From Roseomonas sp. OT10 (GTDB lineage Bacteria > Pseudomonadota > Alphaproteobacteria > Acetobacterales > Acetobacteraceae): DNA of 64,000 bases. The translations under genes were made by a program, and so were the position numbers. The stretch covers positions 4,546,001 to 4,610,000 of the forward strand of contig NZ_CP087719.1 in NCBI RefSeq assembly GCF_020991085.1, read 5' to 3'. Positions 53,155 through 61,635 of the stretch are shown piece by piece; positions within the stretch are counted from its first letter, which is position 1; every line of letters begins with the position of its first letter. The notes under the pieces were generated by a model. It made no database searches and was not told the origin of the DNA. It was given only the letters and a program-made list of their open reading frames with translations.

Positions 53155-54272
53155 TCCGCATCGCCCGGGTCGAGGCCTTCAGCTTCCGGGTCCCGATCGT
53201 GCAGCCGATCAAGGTCGCCTTCGGCACCTTCCGCGACCGGCCGGCCGTCTATGTGCGCGTCACGGACGAGGACGGGGCGCAGGGCTGGGGCGAAGCGTGG
53301 TGCAACTGGCCCGCCGTGGGCGCGGAGCACCGCGCCCGTCTCGTCGCCGATATCGGCGAGCGGATCGCAGGCTGTGCCTTCGCCACGCCCGCCGAGGTGT
53401 TCCACCGGCTGGAGGCGGAGCTGGACGTGCTGGTGCTGCAAACGGCGGAGGTGGGCCCGATCGCGCAGGCGCTGGCCGGCCTCGACATCGCCGTCTGGGA
53501 CCTGTTCGCCCGGAAGCAAGGCGTGCCCCTCTACCGCCTGCTGCGCGACACCCCCGTGGCGGATGTCCCCGTCTATGCGACGGGCATCAACCCGGACGAA
53601 CCGGAGCGCTTCGCCCTGGCCCGCCAGGCCGAGGGCCACAGGGCCTTCAAGCTGAAGATCGGCTTCGGCGAGGCGTTGGACCTGCGCAACGTCCACGCCC
53701 TGCGGGAGACGCTCGGCCCGGAGGCGGAGCTGATGGTGGATGCCAACCAGGCTCTCGACTTGCCGGCTGCGCTGCGGATGGCCGAAGCGCTTGCGCCCTT
53801 CGCCTTGCGCTGGCTGGAGGAGCCGCTGCGGGTGGATCGCTCCGCGGAGGAATGGGCGCAGCTCGCCCGGCTGTCTCCCGTGAGCCTGGCCGGGGGAGAG
53901 AACCTGCGCGGCACGGACCTTCTCGCAGCGGCGAAGGGCCATGTGCTGCGGGTGGTCCAGCCCGACATCACCAAGTGGGGCGGCATCACCGGCAACGCGC
54001 CGGTCGCCACGGAAGCGGTCGCGCGCGGCAAGTCCTTCTGCCCGCATGTCTTCGGCGGGGGTGTCGCGCTGCTGGCCGCGCTCCACCTCCTCGCCGCCGC
54101 GGGCGGGGACGGGACGCTGGAATTCGACTGCCATCCGAACGCCGCCCGGGATCTGGTGGTCGGCACGCTGCTGCCGGTGCGAGACGGACAGGTCCCGGTG
54201 CCGGCCGGCCCCGGCCTCGGCGCGGTGCCGGACCTGGATGCCCTGTCCCGCTACCGCACCTGGCCGGCATGA
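53151..54272 (+). CDS. Enolase-superfamily enzyme, mandelate racemase subgroup
   Basis: 373 residues with a capping domain and a TIM barrel. The residue set matches mandelate racemase (Lys164, Lys166, Asp195, Glu221, Glu247, Asp270, His297) almost position for position: Lys167 and Lys169 (FKLKIG), Asp197 (VDANQ), Glu223 (LEEPL), Glu250 (GGENL), Asp272 (QPDITKWGG) and His299 (CPHVFG). Both the KxK and the His-Asp dyad are therefore present. Members racemise or dehydrate sugar acids or other alpha-hydroxy acids. Placed after a lactonase, acid-sugar dehydratase is the best guess. It is the last of the overlapping genes. Confidence 0.94.
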   Translation: MIRIARVEAFSFRVPIVQPIKVAFGTFRDRPAVYVRVTDEDGAQGWGEAWCNWPAVGAEHRARLVADIGERIAGCAFATPAEVFHRLEAELDVLVLQTAEVGPIAQALAGLDIAVWDLFARKQGVPLYRLLRDTPVADVPVYATGINPDEPERFALARQAEGHRAFKLKIGFGEALDLRNVHALRETLGPEAELMVDANQALDLPAALRMAEALAPFALRWLEEPLRVDRSAEEWAQLARLSPVSLAGGENLRGTDLLAAAKGHVLRVVQPDITKWGGITGNAPVATEAVARGKSFCPHVFGGGVALLAALHLLAAAGGDGTLEFDCHPNAARDLVVGTLLPVRDGQVPVPAGPGLGAVPDLDALSRYRTWPA

Positions 54273-54336
54273 CCGCCGTGCCGGGGATCGGCCTTCGGCA
54301 CGCCGGCCTCGCCGATCGCCCGTGGAGGCATGACCG

Positions 54337-55170
54337 ATGACCGAGGATACCTACGAAGTCCTGGCGCTTCGCTATGCCACCTTCGCGGGCCGTCGCCGGC
54401 GGGACAACCTCCTGCGGGTCGACCTGCATGCCGATGCGCCCTATCCGCTGGACTTCTTCATCTGGGTTCTTCGCAACGCGGAGCGGGTGATCGTCGTCGA
54501 TACCGGCTTCGATACGCGGGAGGCCGCACGGCGCAACCGGGAGGTGCTGCTGGAGCCCCGCGACGCGCTCGCCGCCGCCGGGATCGATGCCGCGACGGTG
54601 CGCGACGTGATCGTGACACACATGCATTTCGACCATGCCGGCGGCATCACGCAGTTTCCCAACGCCACCTTCCACCTTCAGGACGCCGAAATGGCCTTTG
54701 CCACCGGTCGCTACATGGCGCACCGGCACGTCGCCCATCCCTTCGGGGTGGAGGTGACGTGCGACATGGTCCGCGCCGTCTATGCGGGCCGCGTGACGTT
54801 CCACGACGGCGAGGACGTCATCGCGCCCAACGTGACGGTCCATCGCGTCGGCGGCCACAGCGCGGGGCTGCAGGTGGTGCGGGTGCTGACGCGGCGGGGC
54901 TGGATGGTGCTCGCCTCCGATGCGATGCACCTCTACCAGAACCTCCTCGAGGAGAATCCCTTCCCCCTGATCTGTCATCTCGGCGATATGTATGAGGCGT
55001 TTCGCACCTTGCACCGCCTGGCGTCGGGGCCCACGCTGATCATCCCCGGTCACGATCCCCTGGTGACGCGATGCTTTCCGGCCCTGCAGGCCGGCACCGT
55101 GTTCAGGCTGGATGCCTCACCCATCCGGCTTCCAAGCGAGATGCTCGCAGCGCCCCCGGATATCGCATGA
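54337..55170 (+). CDS. Metallo-beta-lactamase-fold hydrolase (lactonase-like)
   Basis: 277 residues with the dinuclear metal motif THMHFDHAGG (His95, His97, Asp99, His100), a GGHSAGLQ block with the next His, LASDAMHLY with the bridging Asp, and PGHDPL with the last His. The layout is that of the AHL-lactonase/Atd-type MBL group, which opens lactones or similar esters. In this context a pathway lactone is more likely than quorum quenching. It starts 64 bases after the enolase-superfamily gene and is followed by 200 bases without a recognised signal and then repeat copy 3. Confidence 0.9.
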   Translation: MTEDTYEVLALRYATFAGRRRRDNLLRVDLHADAPYPLDFFIWVLRNAERVIVVDTGFDTREAARRNREVLLEPRDALAAAGIDAATVRDVIVTHMHFDHAGGITQFPNATFHLQDAEMAFATGRYMAHRHVAHPFGVEVTCDMVRAVYAGRVTFHDGEDVIAPNVTVHRVGGHSAGLQVVRVLTRRGWMVLASDAMHLYQNLLEENPFPLICHLGDMYEAFRTLHRLASGPTLIIPGHDPLVTRCFPALQAGTVFRLDASPIRLPSEMLAAPPDIA

Positions 55171-55370
55171 CAGGTTGCCGCCTTCTCTGAGAGGCGACCC
55201 ACGTCGTCGTCGCGCCGCTGGTTCAGCGGGACGTCCATGTCGGCTGTGGGCATCTGGCCGCCATGGCGAAGCGGCCCAGCCGGCATGGGGCCTGCATCTG
55301 CGGCAGTGGTGAGGGAGGGAGGTGTGGCCATAGATCAGGGCAACAGAAGCCACGCCTTTCTGCATACCGG

Positions 55371-55738
55371 CGGCAGGATGACCTGGCCCGTCAGGCTGTG
55401 GTGTTGCGGCGGCGGACCGGGAGGGGACGCCGTCCCCTCCCAGACCCTCCCCTGCCGGGGCCACAAGCGGGCCCCGGCCCCCGCTGGGAGTCTGGTGCTT
55501 CCGGTGGGTGTCAGCCTTCGGGCTGCACCCTGACGGAGCGCGGACAGGCGGGACTCCGAAAAAGCTTCAGAGGGCTTCAGCAAGTGCTGCGGCCGTGCTC
55601 GCCGAGGAGCCAAGCTCCTCGGCGCCGTGACCCCGTCGCAGGCTGTCCCACGGCAGCGTCGATCGGGTCCAGGGCCCGCAGGGTCCTGGCGGAGTGGGGG
55701 TATCGGGGGCGAGGCAGAGCCTTGCCCCCGGGCCACGG
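55371..55738 (+). repeat. Dispersed structured repeat, copy 3 of 4
   Basis: About 368 bases, of the same subtype as copy 4 (GCAGGCTGTCCC-CGGCAGCG instead of GCAGTCATC). The hairpin GCCGAGGAGC/GCTCCTCGGC is intact with loop CAA, and the first hairpin is intact. It lies between convergent genes (hydrolase ending 55170, permease ending 55771). No coding gene is seen between 55171 and 55770. Confidence 0.92.
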
Positions 55739-55770
55739 GCGCGGCACGCCGTTCGAGGCCCCGCGCGGGA

Positions 55771-56691
55771 TCAGTGACGGCTGCGCAGGCGAGGATCCAG
55801 GATCTCCGCCAGGCGGTCGCCGATCAGGTTCACGCCCATCACGGTCAGGAACAGGGCAAGGCCGGGAAAGATCATGGTTCCCGGGGCATAGCGCACGTAC
55901 TCCCGCCCGGCGTTCAGCATCGCCCCCCATTCGGGCGTGGGGGGCTGCGCGCCCAGGCCCAGGAAGCTCAGTGTCGCGGTGGCCAGGATCGCCCCGCCAA
56001 GCTCCAGGGTGGAGAGCACGATCAGCGTCGGCATCAGGTTCGGCAGCACGTGGCGCAGCAGGATCATCGGCACGCTGGTGCCGGCGGCGCGGGCGCCGTC
56101 GATATAGGGCTGTGCCGTGATGGACAGCGTGGCGCCGCGCACCACGCGGGCGAAGCGCGGGATGCCGGCGATGCCCACGGCCAGCCCGGCCGTCCAGAGC
56201 CCCACGCCCAGCACCGCGACGACGAGGATGGCCAGGACCAGGGGCGGGAAGCCCAGCAGCACGTCCACCACTCGTCCGCCGATGGAATCCAGCCGCCCGC
56301 CGAAGAAGCCCATCATGGCGCCGAAGCTGGCGCCGAAGACCAGCGAGATCGCCACCGTGGCAACGCCGATGCTCAGCGAGTAGCGGCCGCCATACACGAT
56401 GCGGCTGAACAGGTCGCGGCCATAGAGGTCGGTGCCCATCCAGTGGGTCCCGTCCGGGGCGGCCAGGCGCATGCCCACGCCCGTCTCGTTCCAATCGAAG
56501 GGCGCAATCCAGGGGGCCAGCAGGGCAGAGGCCACCAGCGTCCCCAGCAGGACCGCCCCCACCATCCCGCCGAAGCCCCCCAGCAGCCGGCCCAGCCCGG
56601 CGAAGGGCGCCATCCAGGACCGCCGGCGCGCGACGGCGACGGCATCCTCCCCCACCAGGACCGTCTCGGGCACCGTCTTGGGCGCGCTCAT
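55771..56691 (-). CDS. ABC transporter permease, DppC type
   Basis: This 306-residue inner-membrane permease has a cytoplasmic N-terminus, a first helix near residues 35-60 (GGMVGAVLLGTLVASALLAPW), HWMGTDLYGRDLFSRIVYGG, and the EAA loop DGARAAGTSVPMILLRHVLPN. It overlaps the DppB-type gene by 4 bases. The importer lacks its own ATPase in the window; the receptor at 60040, transcribed the other way, probably belongs to it. An ATPase from elsewhere, for example the fused one at 22832, would be needed. Confidence 0.94.
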   Translation of the reverse strand: MSAPKTVPETVLVGEDAVAVARRRSWMAPFAGLGRLLGGFGGMVGAVLLGTLVASALLAPWIAPFDWNETGVGMRLAAPDGTHWMGTDLYGRDLFSRIVYGGRYSLSIGVATVAISLVFGASFGAMMGFFGGRLDSIGGRVVDVLLGFPPLVLAILVVAVLGVGLWTAGLAVGIAGIPRFARVVRGATLSITAQPYIDGARAAGTSVPMILLRHVLPNLMPTLIVLSTLELGGAILATATLSFLGLGAQPPTPEWGAMLNAGREYVRYAPGTMIFPGLALFLTVMGVNLIGDRLAEILDPRLRSRH

Positions 56692-57617
56692 GCCGACCCC
56701 TGCCGCACGCGCGGGTCGATGAGCCCGTAGAGCAGGTCGACCAACAGGTTCACCAGGATATAGGCCATGGTGGTATAGGCGATCAGCGCCTGCACCACGG
56801 GGATGTCCTTGGTCAGCACGGATTCCACCAGCATGGAGCCGAGGCCGGGGCGGGCGAAGACACGCTCCGTCACCACCGCGCCGCCGATCAGCAGGGCGAA
56901 CTGCACGCCGAGCAGGGTGAGCGGCGCGATCATCGCATTGCGCAGGACGTGGACGGGGACCAGCACCCGCGGCGGCAGGCCCTTGGCGCGGCCGGTGCGG
57001 ATGTAGTCCTGGGTCATCACCTCCACCACGCTCGCCCGGATCAGCCGCGCGAGGCCGCCGGCCAGGAACAGGCCGAGCGTGATCGAGGGCAGGATCAGCG
57101 CGTCGAGGCCGCTGCCCAGGATCGGCACCCAGCCCAGCACCGTGCCGAAGACGTGCAGCAGCACCATCCCGATCCAGAAGGAGGGCAGCGAGACACCCAT
57201 CAGGGCGAGGGCCATGCAGGCGGTGTCGAAGATCCCGTTCGGTCGCAGCCCGGCCAGGACCCCCAGCACCACGCCCAGCCCCAACCCCACCAGCAGCCCG
57301 CCGGCGGCCAGCTCCAGCGAGGCGGGAAGCTGCTCCAGGATCATCTCCGAGACCGGCTGCCGCGTGCGGTAGCTGGTGCCGAGGTCGCCGGTCGCGGCGT
57401 GCAGCAGGAAGTCGCCGAACTGCTGCCAGGCCGGCTTGTCCAGGCCGAGGCGCGCGCGTTCGTTGGCGATCACCTCCTCCGAGGCCGGGGCACCGTTGAG
57501 CATCAGCGTCACCGGATCGCCCGGGATCAGCTGCATCACCCCCCAGACCACGGCCCAGGTCAGGACCACGGTGGGGATCGCCGCCAGCAGGCGACGCAGC
57601 AGGAAGCGGACGTTCAC
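56688..57617 (-). CDS. ABC transporter permease, DppB type
   Basis: This 309-residue permease starts MNVRFLLRRLLAAIPTVVL and has the MQLIPGDPVTLM motif, the EAA loop IRTGRAKGLPPRVLVPVHVL and the ending LIDPRVRQG. A GTG start at 57617 overlaps the stop of the formamidase-like gene (GTGA). It forms the pore with the DppC-type protein downstream. Confidence 0.94.
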   Translation of the reverse strand: MNVRFLLRRLLAAIPTVVLTWAVVWGVMQLIPGDPVTLMLNGAPASEEVIANERARLGLDKPAWQQFGDFLLHAATGDLGTSYRTRQPVSEMILEQLPASLELAAGGLLVGLGLGVVLGVLAGLRPNGIFDTACMALALMGVSLPSFWIGMVLLHVFGTVLGWVPILGSGLDALILPSITLGLFLAGGLARLIRASVVEVMTQDYIRTGRAKGLPPRVLVPVHVLRNAMIAPLTLLGVQFALLIGGAVVTERVFARPGLGSMLVESVLTKDIPVVQALIAYTTMAYILVNLLVDLLYGLIDPRVRQGSA

Positions 57618-59821
57618 GCGACCTCCGGCGGCAGGGCGAAGGGCGCGGGGTCGAGGAAACGACGCAGCGCGTTGGCCGTCAGCTTCGCGAGCGTGTTGTC
57701 GCCGCCGTCGACCAGCAGCGACCCGACATAGGTCATCGACCCGACGGAGAAGACCGCACCCCCGGCCGGCGTCTCGAAGAAGACCAGGTCGGCGCAGGAC
57801 CAGTCCTCCCGGGCGCGGGGGTGGCGGTGGATCAGCATGTCCTCGTTCACCGGGCCGTAGTCATCGTGGATCACCACGCCCTTGGCGACGATCAGCCCAT
57901 GCACGGGAGAGCCGTAGCCGACGTCGAAGCTGTCCAGCTCGAACCCCGCCGCCCCGCCGCCCATGTAGCCGCGATCGCCGAACGCATCGCCCGGCCCCGC
58001 CTCGATGCCCTCGCGCAGGAAGGCCACGCGCGGGTCCAGGAAGTCGGGCGCGAAGCGGTAGGGAAAGCCGAGATGCCGCCCCTGGACGGAGAAGCCGTTG
58101 CCCACCAGCCGGTGCGCCGGCCGCCCGATGCGCCGCCACAGCCCGCCATAGCCGCCGCCGAAGGCATGGTAGCTCTCGCCCGGCATGGTGGGCCAGACGC
58201 GGATGCCGCCCTCGGCGCGCCGCAGCTCCAGCGCGTGCGGCGCGTCCTCGCTGGGCTCGGCGCGCCAGTAGAAGCCGTTGCCACCCAGGTACATCAGCCG
58301 CCCACCGCCGGCGAGAAAGCCGTCCAGCCCGTCCAGCATCCGCCAGGAATGGTATTCCGGGTGCTGCGCCGCGATCACCACCCTGTAGGGCGAGAGCGCA
58401 GCGACGCCCTCGGCGTGCAGGTCATGGTCGGTGACGATGTCGCAATCGATCCCCAGCCGGTCGAGCCATTCGGTGATGTAGCTGTCGCAGTTGACGCGCC
58501 CGGTGCCGGAGCCGTCCGGGGAGGGGTCCATCAGGCTCATCTGCCTGGGCCGGGTATCGAGCTGCGGCCGCAGCATGGAGGTGATCGCCACCCCCGATCC
58601 GTCGGAATGGTAGTTGTAGGTGGACAGCCCGAATTGCGGGTTCATGTCCGGCGTTTCCAGCAGCGCGCCCCAGCCGGCGGCGCGCTCGCGGATCTCGGCA
58701 CCGCGGCCCGGGCGCACGTAGCAGGAGTAGACCTGGTAGGTGAAGGTCGGCACCAGCAGCGCGACCTTCGCGGTCGGCGCCCCCGCGGCGGGGCGGACGT
58801 AGAAGGGGATCATGTCCTCCCCCTCCGCGTTGCGCAGGTGCGCGGCGTAGACGCCGGAAGGCCAGTCCGCCGGCACGTCCAGCGCGAAGGATTCGGCCCA
58901 GCCCAGGTCGCCCTGGTCGTCGTCGTGGAAGTGGATGGCGGCGTACTGCTCCGGCGCCTGCTTCCAGTCGTGCACCGCGCCGGTCCAGGTGGCGCCCGTC
59001 ACCGCGCGGGTCGGCAGGTTCCGCAGCGTGGCATAGGCCGATTGCGGCCCGATCTCGGCCGCGCGCTGGGTCGGGATGCCCTGTGCGAGATCCCAGCACG
59101 CCACCAGCCCCACGGCATCCCCGGGCGGCGGCAGCGGGGCACGCTGCGCCACCAGCGCGGCCTCCGGCTCCAGCGCGCCCCAGACGGTCGGCCGCTCGAT
59201 CTTGCCGTTGAAATGTGCCGCGAAGGGGGCCGGACCTGGTCCTGGCACGGCCGCGATGACCGCGCGCGCCACCGTGGCCTCCGGCACGGGGCAGTCCGTC
59301 GCCGCGATGGCGGGCGCGGCACCGCCGCGCGGGTGCTGGCGGATCTCCAGCCGCCCGTCCCGCAGCCGCAGCAGCATGTCGCACCACTGCCGCTCCGCCA
59401 GCGGCTTGCCCGTGCTGACCGTGACGCCGTTGCACCGGGCCTCGGCCGAGCCGTCCTCGGCCAGGGCCAGCTCCAGGGCCAGGGCCTCGGCCGCAAGGCT
59501 CAGCACCACCTGGCGGCCGCGGCCCGGCGCGGTCGGGAAGACCGTCGCCGCCAGCAGCCAGCCGCCCCGGGGCAGGGCCAGGGCTGGCGCCACGGCGCAG
59601 GAGCCGGTCCAGGCCAACTGCTCCCGCCCCGGCCGCTCGCCATCCAGCGGCGTCGGCATGGCGACCTCGCGATAGCCGGGGCCGCGCGGGTTGGGATCGG
59701 CGCAGAGAAGGCGGACGAAGCGCAGGCTGTAGGGCGCGTCGCCCAGGCTGCCCACCATGAAGCGGATACGCTCGCCGGCACGAAGGCTCCAGCGGTCGCA
59801 GTACCCGGTCAATGCATGCAT
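57614..59821 (-). CDS. N,N-dimethylformamidase large-subunit-like protein
   Basis: 735 residues. The N-terminal part is beta-rich, with a LamG-like segment ending around VWGALEPEAALVAQ. The C-terminal part (from about residue 350) resembles the DMFase beta-subunit domain: LVPTFTYQVYSCYV, GLSTYNYHSDGSG, QHPEYHSWRMLDGL and YLGGNGFYWR. DMFase uses a mononuclear iron held by two Tyr and one Glu. The tyrosines of YQVYSCY and YNYH and the Glu of HPEYHS are spaced about 40 and 85 residues apart, close to the known enzyme. The ATG at 59821 follows GAGGA. No small subunit gene was found. Cotranscribed with two permeases, so an imported amide is a likely substrate. Confidence 0.85.
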   Translation of the reverse strand: MHALTGYCDRWSLRAGERIRFMVGSLGDAPYSLRFVRLLCADPNPRGPGYREVAMPTPLDGERPGREQLAWTGSCAVAPALALPRGGWLLAATVFPTAPGRGRQVVLSLAAEALALELALAEDGSAEARCNGVTVSTGKPLAERQWCDMLLRLRDGRLEIRQHPRGGAAPAIAATDCPVPEATVARAVIAAVPGPGPAPFAAHFNGKIERPTVWGALEPEAALVAQRAPLPPPGDAVGLVACWDLAQGIPTQRAAEIGPQSAYATLRNLPTRAVTGATWTGAVHDWKQAPEQYAAIHFHDDDQGDLGWAESFALDVPADWPSGVYAAHLRNAEGEDMIPFYVRPAAGAPTAKVALLVPTFTYQVYSCYVRPGRGAEIRERAAGWGALLETPDMNPQFGLSTYNYHSDGSGVAITSMLRPQLDTRPRQMSLMDPSPDGSGTGRVNCDSYITEWLDRLGIDCDIVTDHDLHAEGVAALSPYRVVIAAQHPEYHSWRMLDGLDGFLAGGGRLMYLGGNGFYWRAEPSEDAPHALELRRAEGGIRVWPTMPGESYHAFGGGYGGLWRRIGRPAHRLVGNGFSVQGRHLGFPYRFAPDFLDPRVAFLREGIEAGPGDAFGDRGYMGGGAAGFELDSFDVGYGSPVHGLIVAKGVVIHDDYGPVNEDMLIHRHPRAREDWSCADLVFFETPAGGAVFSVGSMTYVGSLLVDGGDNTLAKLTANALRRFLDPAPFALPPEVA

Positions 59822-60039
59822 TCGGCGTCCTCGCATTCCTGGCGGCGCCGGCCGGCATCGGAAGCCCGCGGACCATCCCTCATGGCACCGCGCCTTCCGC
59901 CGTGCGGCACGGGACCCTGTCGTGCGCCCCGCCGCCGGCAGCCGTCCGGACCTCGGCCAGGGACCTTGGCAAGTATCGTGCTAGGGCGGGTCCAGGGCAG
60001 GCCTGCGCCATCGCCCGCGTCACCTCGCCGGAGAGCCTC

Positions 60040-61635
60040 ATGCGCCGTCGCCTGACCGTCACCCTTGCCGCTTTGCTGTGCGTCGGCACCGCGCTTCCTG
60101 CCCTCGCACAGGGCACCGGCCTGACCATCACCTGGGGCGAGGACGACAGCGCGACGCGCCTCTTCGACCCGCGCGTGACCCAGTCGCGGCACGAGAGCCA
60201 GCTGATCGTGCAGGTCTTCGACACGCTGATCGGATCCGACGAGAACGCAGCCTACTTTCCCGGCCTCGCGAAGAGCTGGGAGATGGCGCCGGACGGGCTC
60301 TCGATCGTCCTGCACCTGCGCGACGACGTCACCTTCCACGACGGCACGAAGTTCAACGCCGAGGCGGTGAAGTTCAACTTCGACAGCATCGTCGACCCGA
60401 AGCTGGGCAGCCAGGCGGCGATCGACCTGCTCGGCCCCTATGCCGGCACAGACGTCCTGGACGAGTACACGGTGCGCATCCGCTACACCCGCCCCTACGG
60501 CGCCGCGATCGCGAGCTTCAGCCAGAACGAGCTCTCCCCCGTCTCCCCTTCCGCCGTGCAGCGCCTGGGTAATGACGGCTTCGCTGCCAATCCCGTGGGC
60601 ACCGGCCCCTTCCGCTTCGTCTCCTGGGAGCGGGGGCGGCAGGTGGTGATGGAGCGCTACGACGCCTACAACTGGGCGCCCGGCTTCTCGCAGCACCAGG
60701 GGCCGAGCCGGGTGCAGCGGCTGGTCCACCGCTTCATCCCCGATGCCGCCACCCGCGTCGCGGCGCTGGAACGTGGCGAGATCGACGCGGCGGACGCCGT
60801 CCCGGTGCTCGACATGCAGCGCCTGTCGCAGAACCGCGCCTTCCAGACGCGCGTGGGCAACGCCGCCGGCCTGCCCACCGGCGCCTTCCTCAACACCAGC
60901 CACGGGCCGCTGGCCGACATCAAGGTGCGGCAGGCGTTGATCCTGTCGATCAACCGGCCGCAGCTGGTCCAGGGCATGTTCTTCGGCCTGATCGAGCCGG
61001 CCTTCGGCCCGCTGTCCAAGACCACACCCGGGTACTGGCCAGGCGTGGAGGAGTACTACCGCTTCGACCGCGCCAGGGCCGTGGCGCTGCTGGAGGAGGC
61101 GGGCTGGAAGCCCGGACCGGGCGGCATCCGTGTCAAGGACGGCCAGCCGCTGAGCATCACCTACTTCGTCCCGCCGCCGATGGGCCAGGACGTCGCGGTG
61201 CAGATGCAGGCGGAGGCGAAGCGGGTCGGCATCGACCTGAAGGTGGAGAACATCACCTTCGCCCGGCAGATCGAACTGGCCACCGCCAACACCTACGACA
61301 TGCTGCCGCTGCGCTGGATCAACGCCGATCCCAGCCTGCTGGAGATCCCCTTCAACAGCCGCAACATCCCGCAGCCCGGCCGCTACCGCTTCAATCTCTC
61401 GCGCACGGCCGACCCGGTGCTGGACGAGCTCCTGGCCAGCGGTGCCGGCGAGGTGGACCAGCGGAAGCGCACGGCAATCTACCAGGACGTGCAGAAGCGC
61501 ATCATGGACGCGGCGATCTGGATGCCGATCTACAACCAGGTGCAGACCGTGGCGTGGCGGTCCAACCGCACCGGCTACAGGCTGGCCCGCGCCCAGTGGA
61601 TGCTGCGCTTCTACGAGGTTCAGGAGGCGAGATGA
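60040..61635 (+). CDS. Family 5 ABC transporter substrate-binding protein (peptide type)
   Basis: This 531-residue periplasmic receptor has a signal peptide (MRRRLTVTLAALLCVGTALPALAQ), then LTITWGEDDSATRLFDPR, LAKSWEMAPDGLSIVLHL and FHDGTKFNAEAVKFNFDS. It is divergent from the formamidase/permease operon by about 220 bases and is the natural receptor for those permeases. The ATG at 60040 is where the signal starts. Its TGA overlaps the ATG of the next gene. Confidence 0.93.
   Translation: MRRRLTVTLAALLCVGTALPALAQGTGLTITWGEDDSATRLFDPRVTQSRHESQLIVQVFDTLIGSDENAAYFPGLAKSWEMAPDGLSIVLHLRDDVTFHDGTKFNAEAVKFNFDSIVDPKLGSQAAIDLLGPYAGTDVLDEYTVRIRYTRPYGAAIASFSQNELSPVSPSAVQRLGNDGFAANPVGTGPFRFVSWERGRQVVMERYDAYNWAPGFSQHQGPSRVQRLVHRFIPDAATRVAALERGEIDAADAVPVLDMQRLSQNRAFQTRVGNAAGLPTGAFLNTSHGPLADIKVRQALILSINRPQLVQGMFFGLIEPAFGPLSKTTPGYWPGVEEYYRFDRARAVALLEEAGWKPGPGGIRVKDGQPLSITYFVPPPMGQDVAVQMQAEAKRVGIDLKVENITFARQIELATANTYDMLPLRWINADPSLLEIPFNSRNIPQPGRYRFNLSRTADPVLDELLASGAGEVDQRKRTAIYQDVQKRIMDAAIWMPIYNQVQTVAWRSNRTGYRLARAQWMLRFYEVQEAR

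Noticed and set aside
54337-55170. Quorum-quenching AHL lactonase
   Set aside because: The MBL group fits, but the gene follows a lactonase/dehydratase series and nothing indicates signalling.
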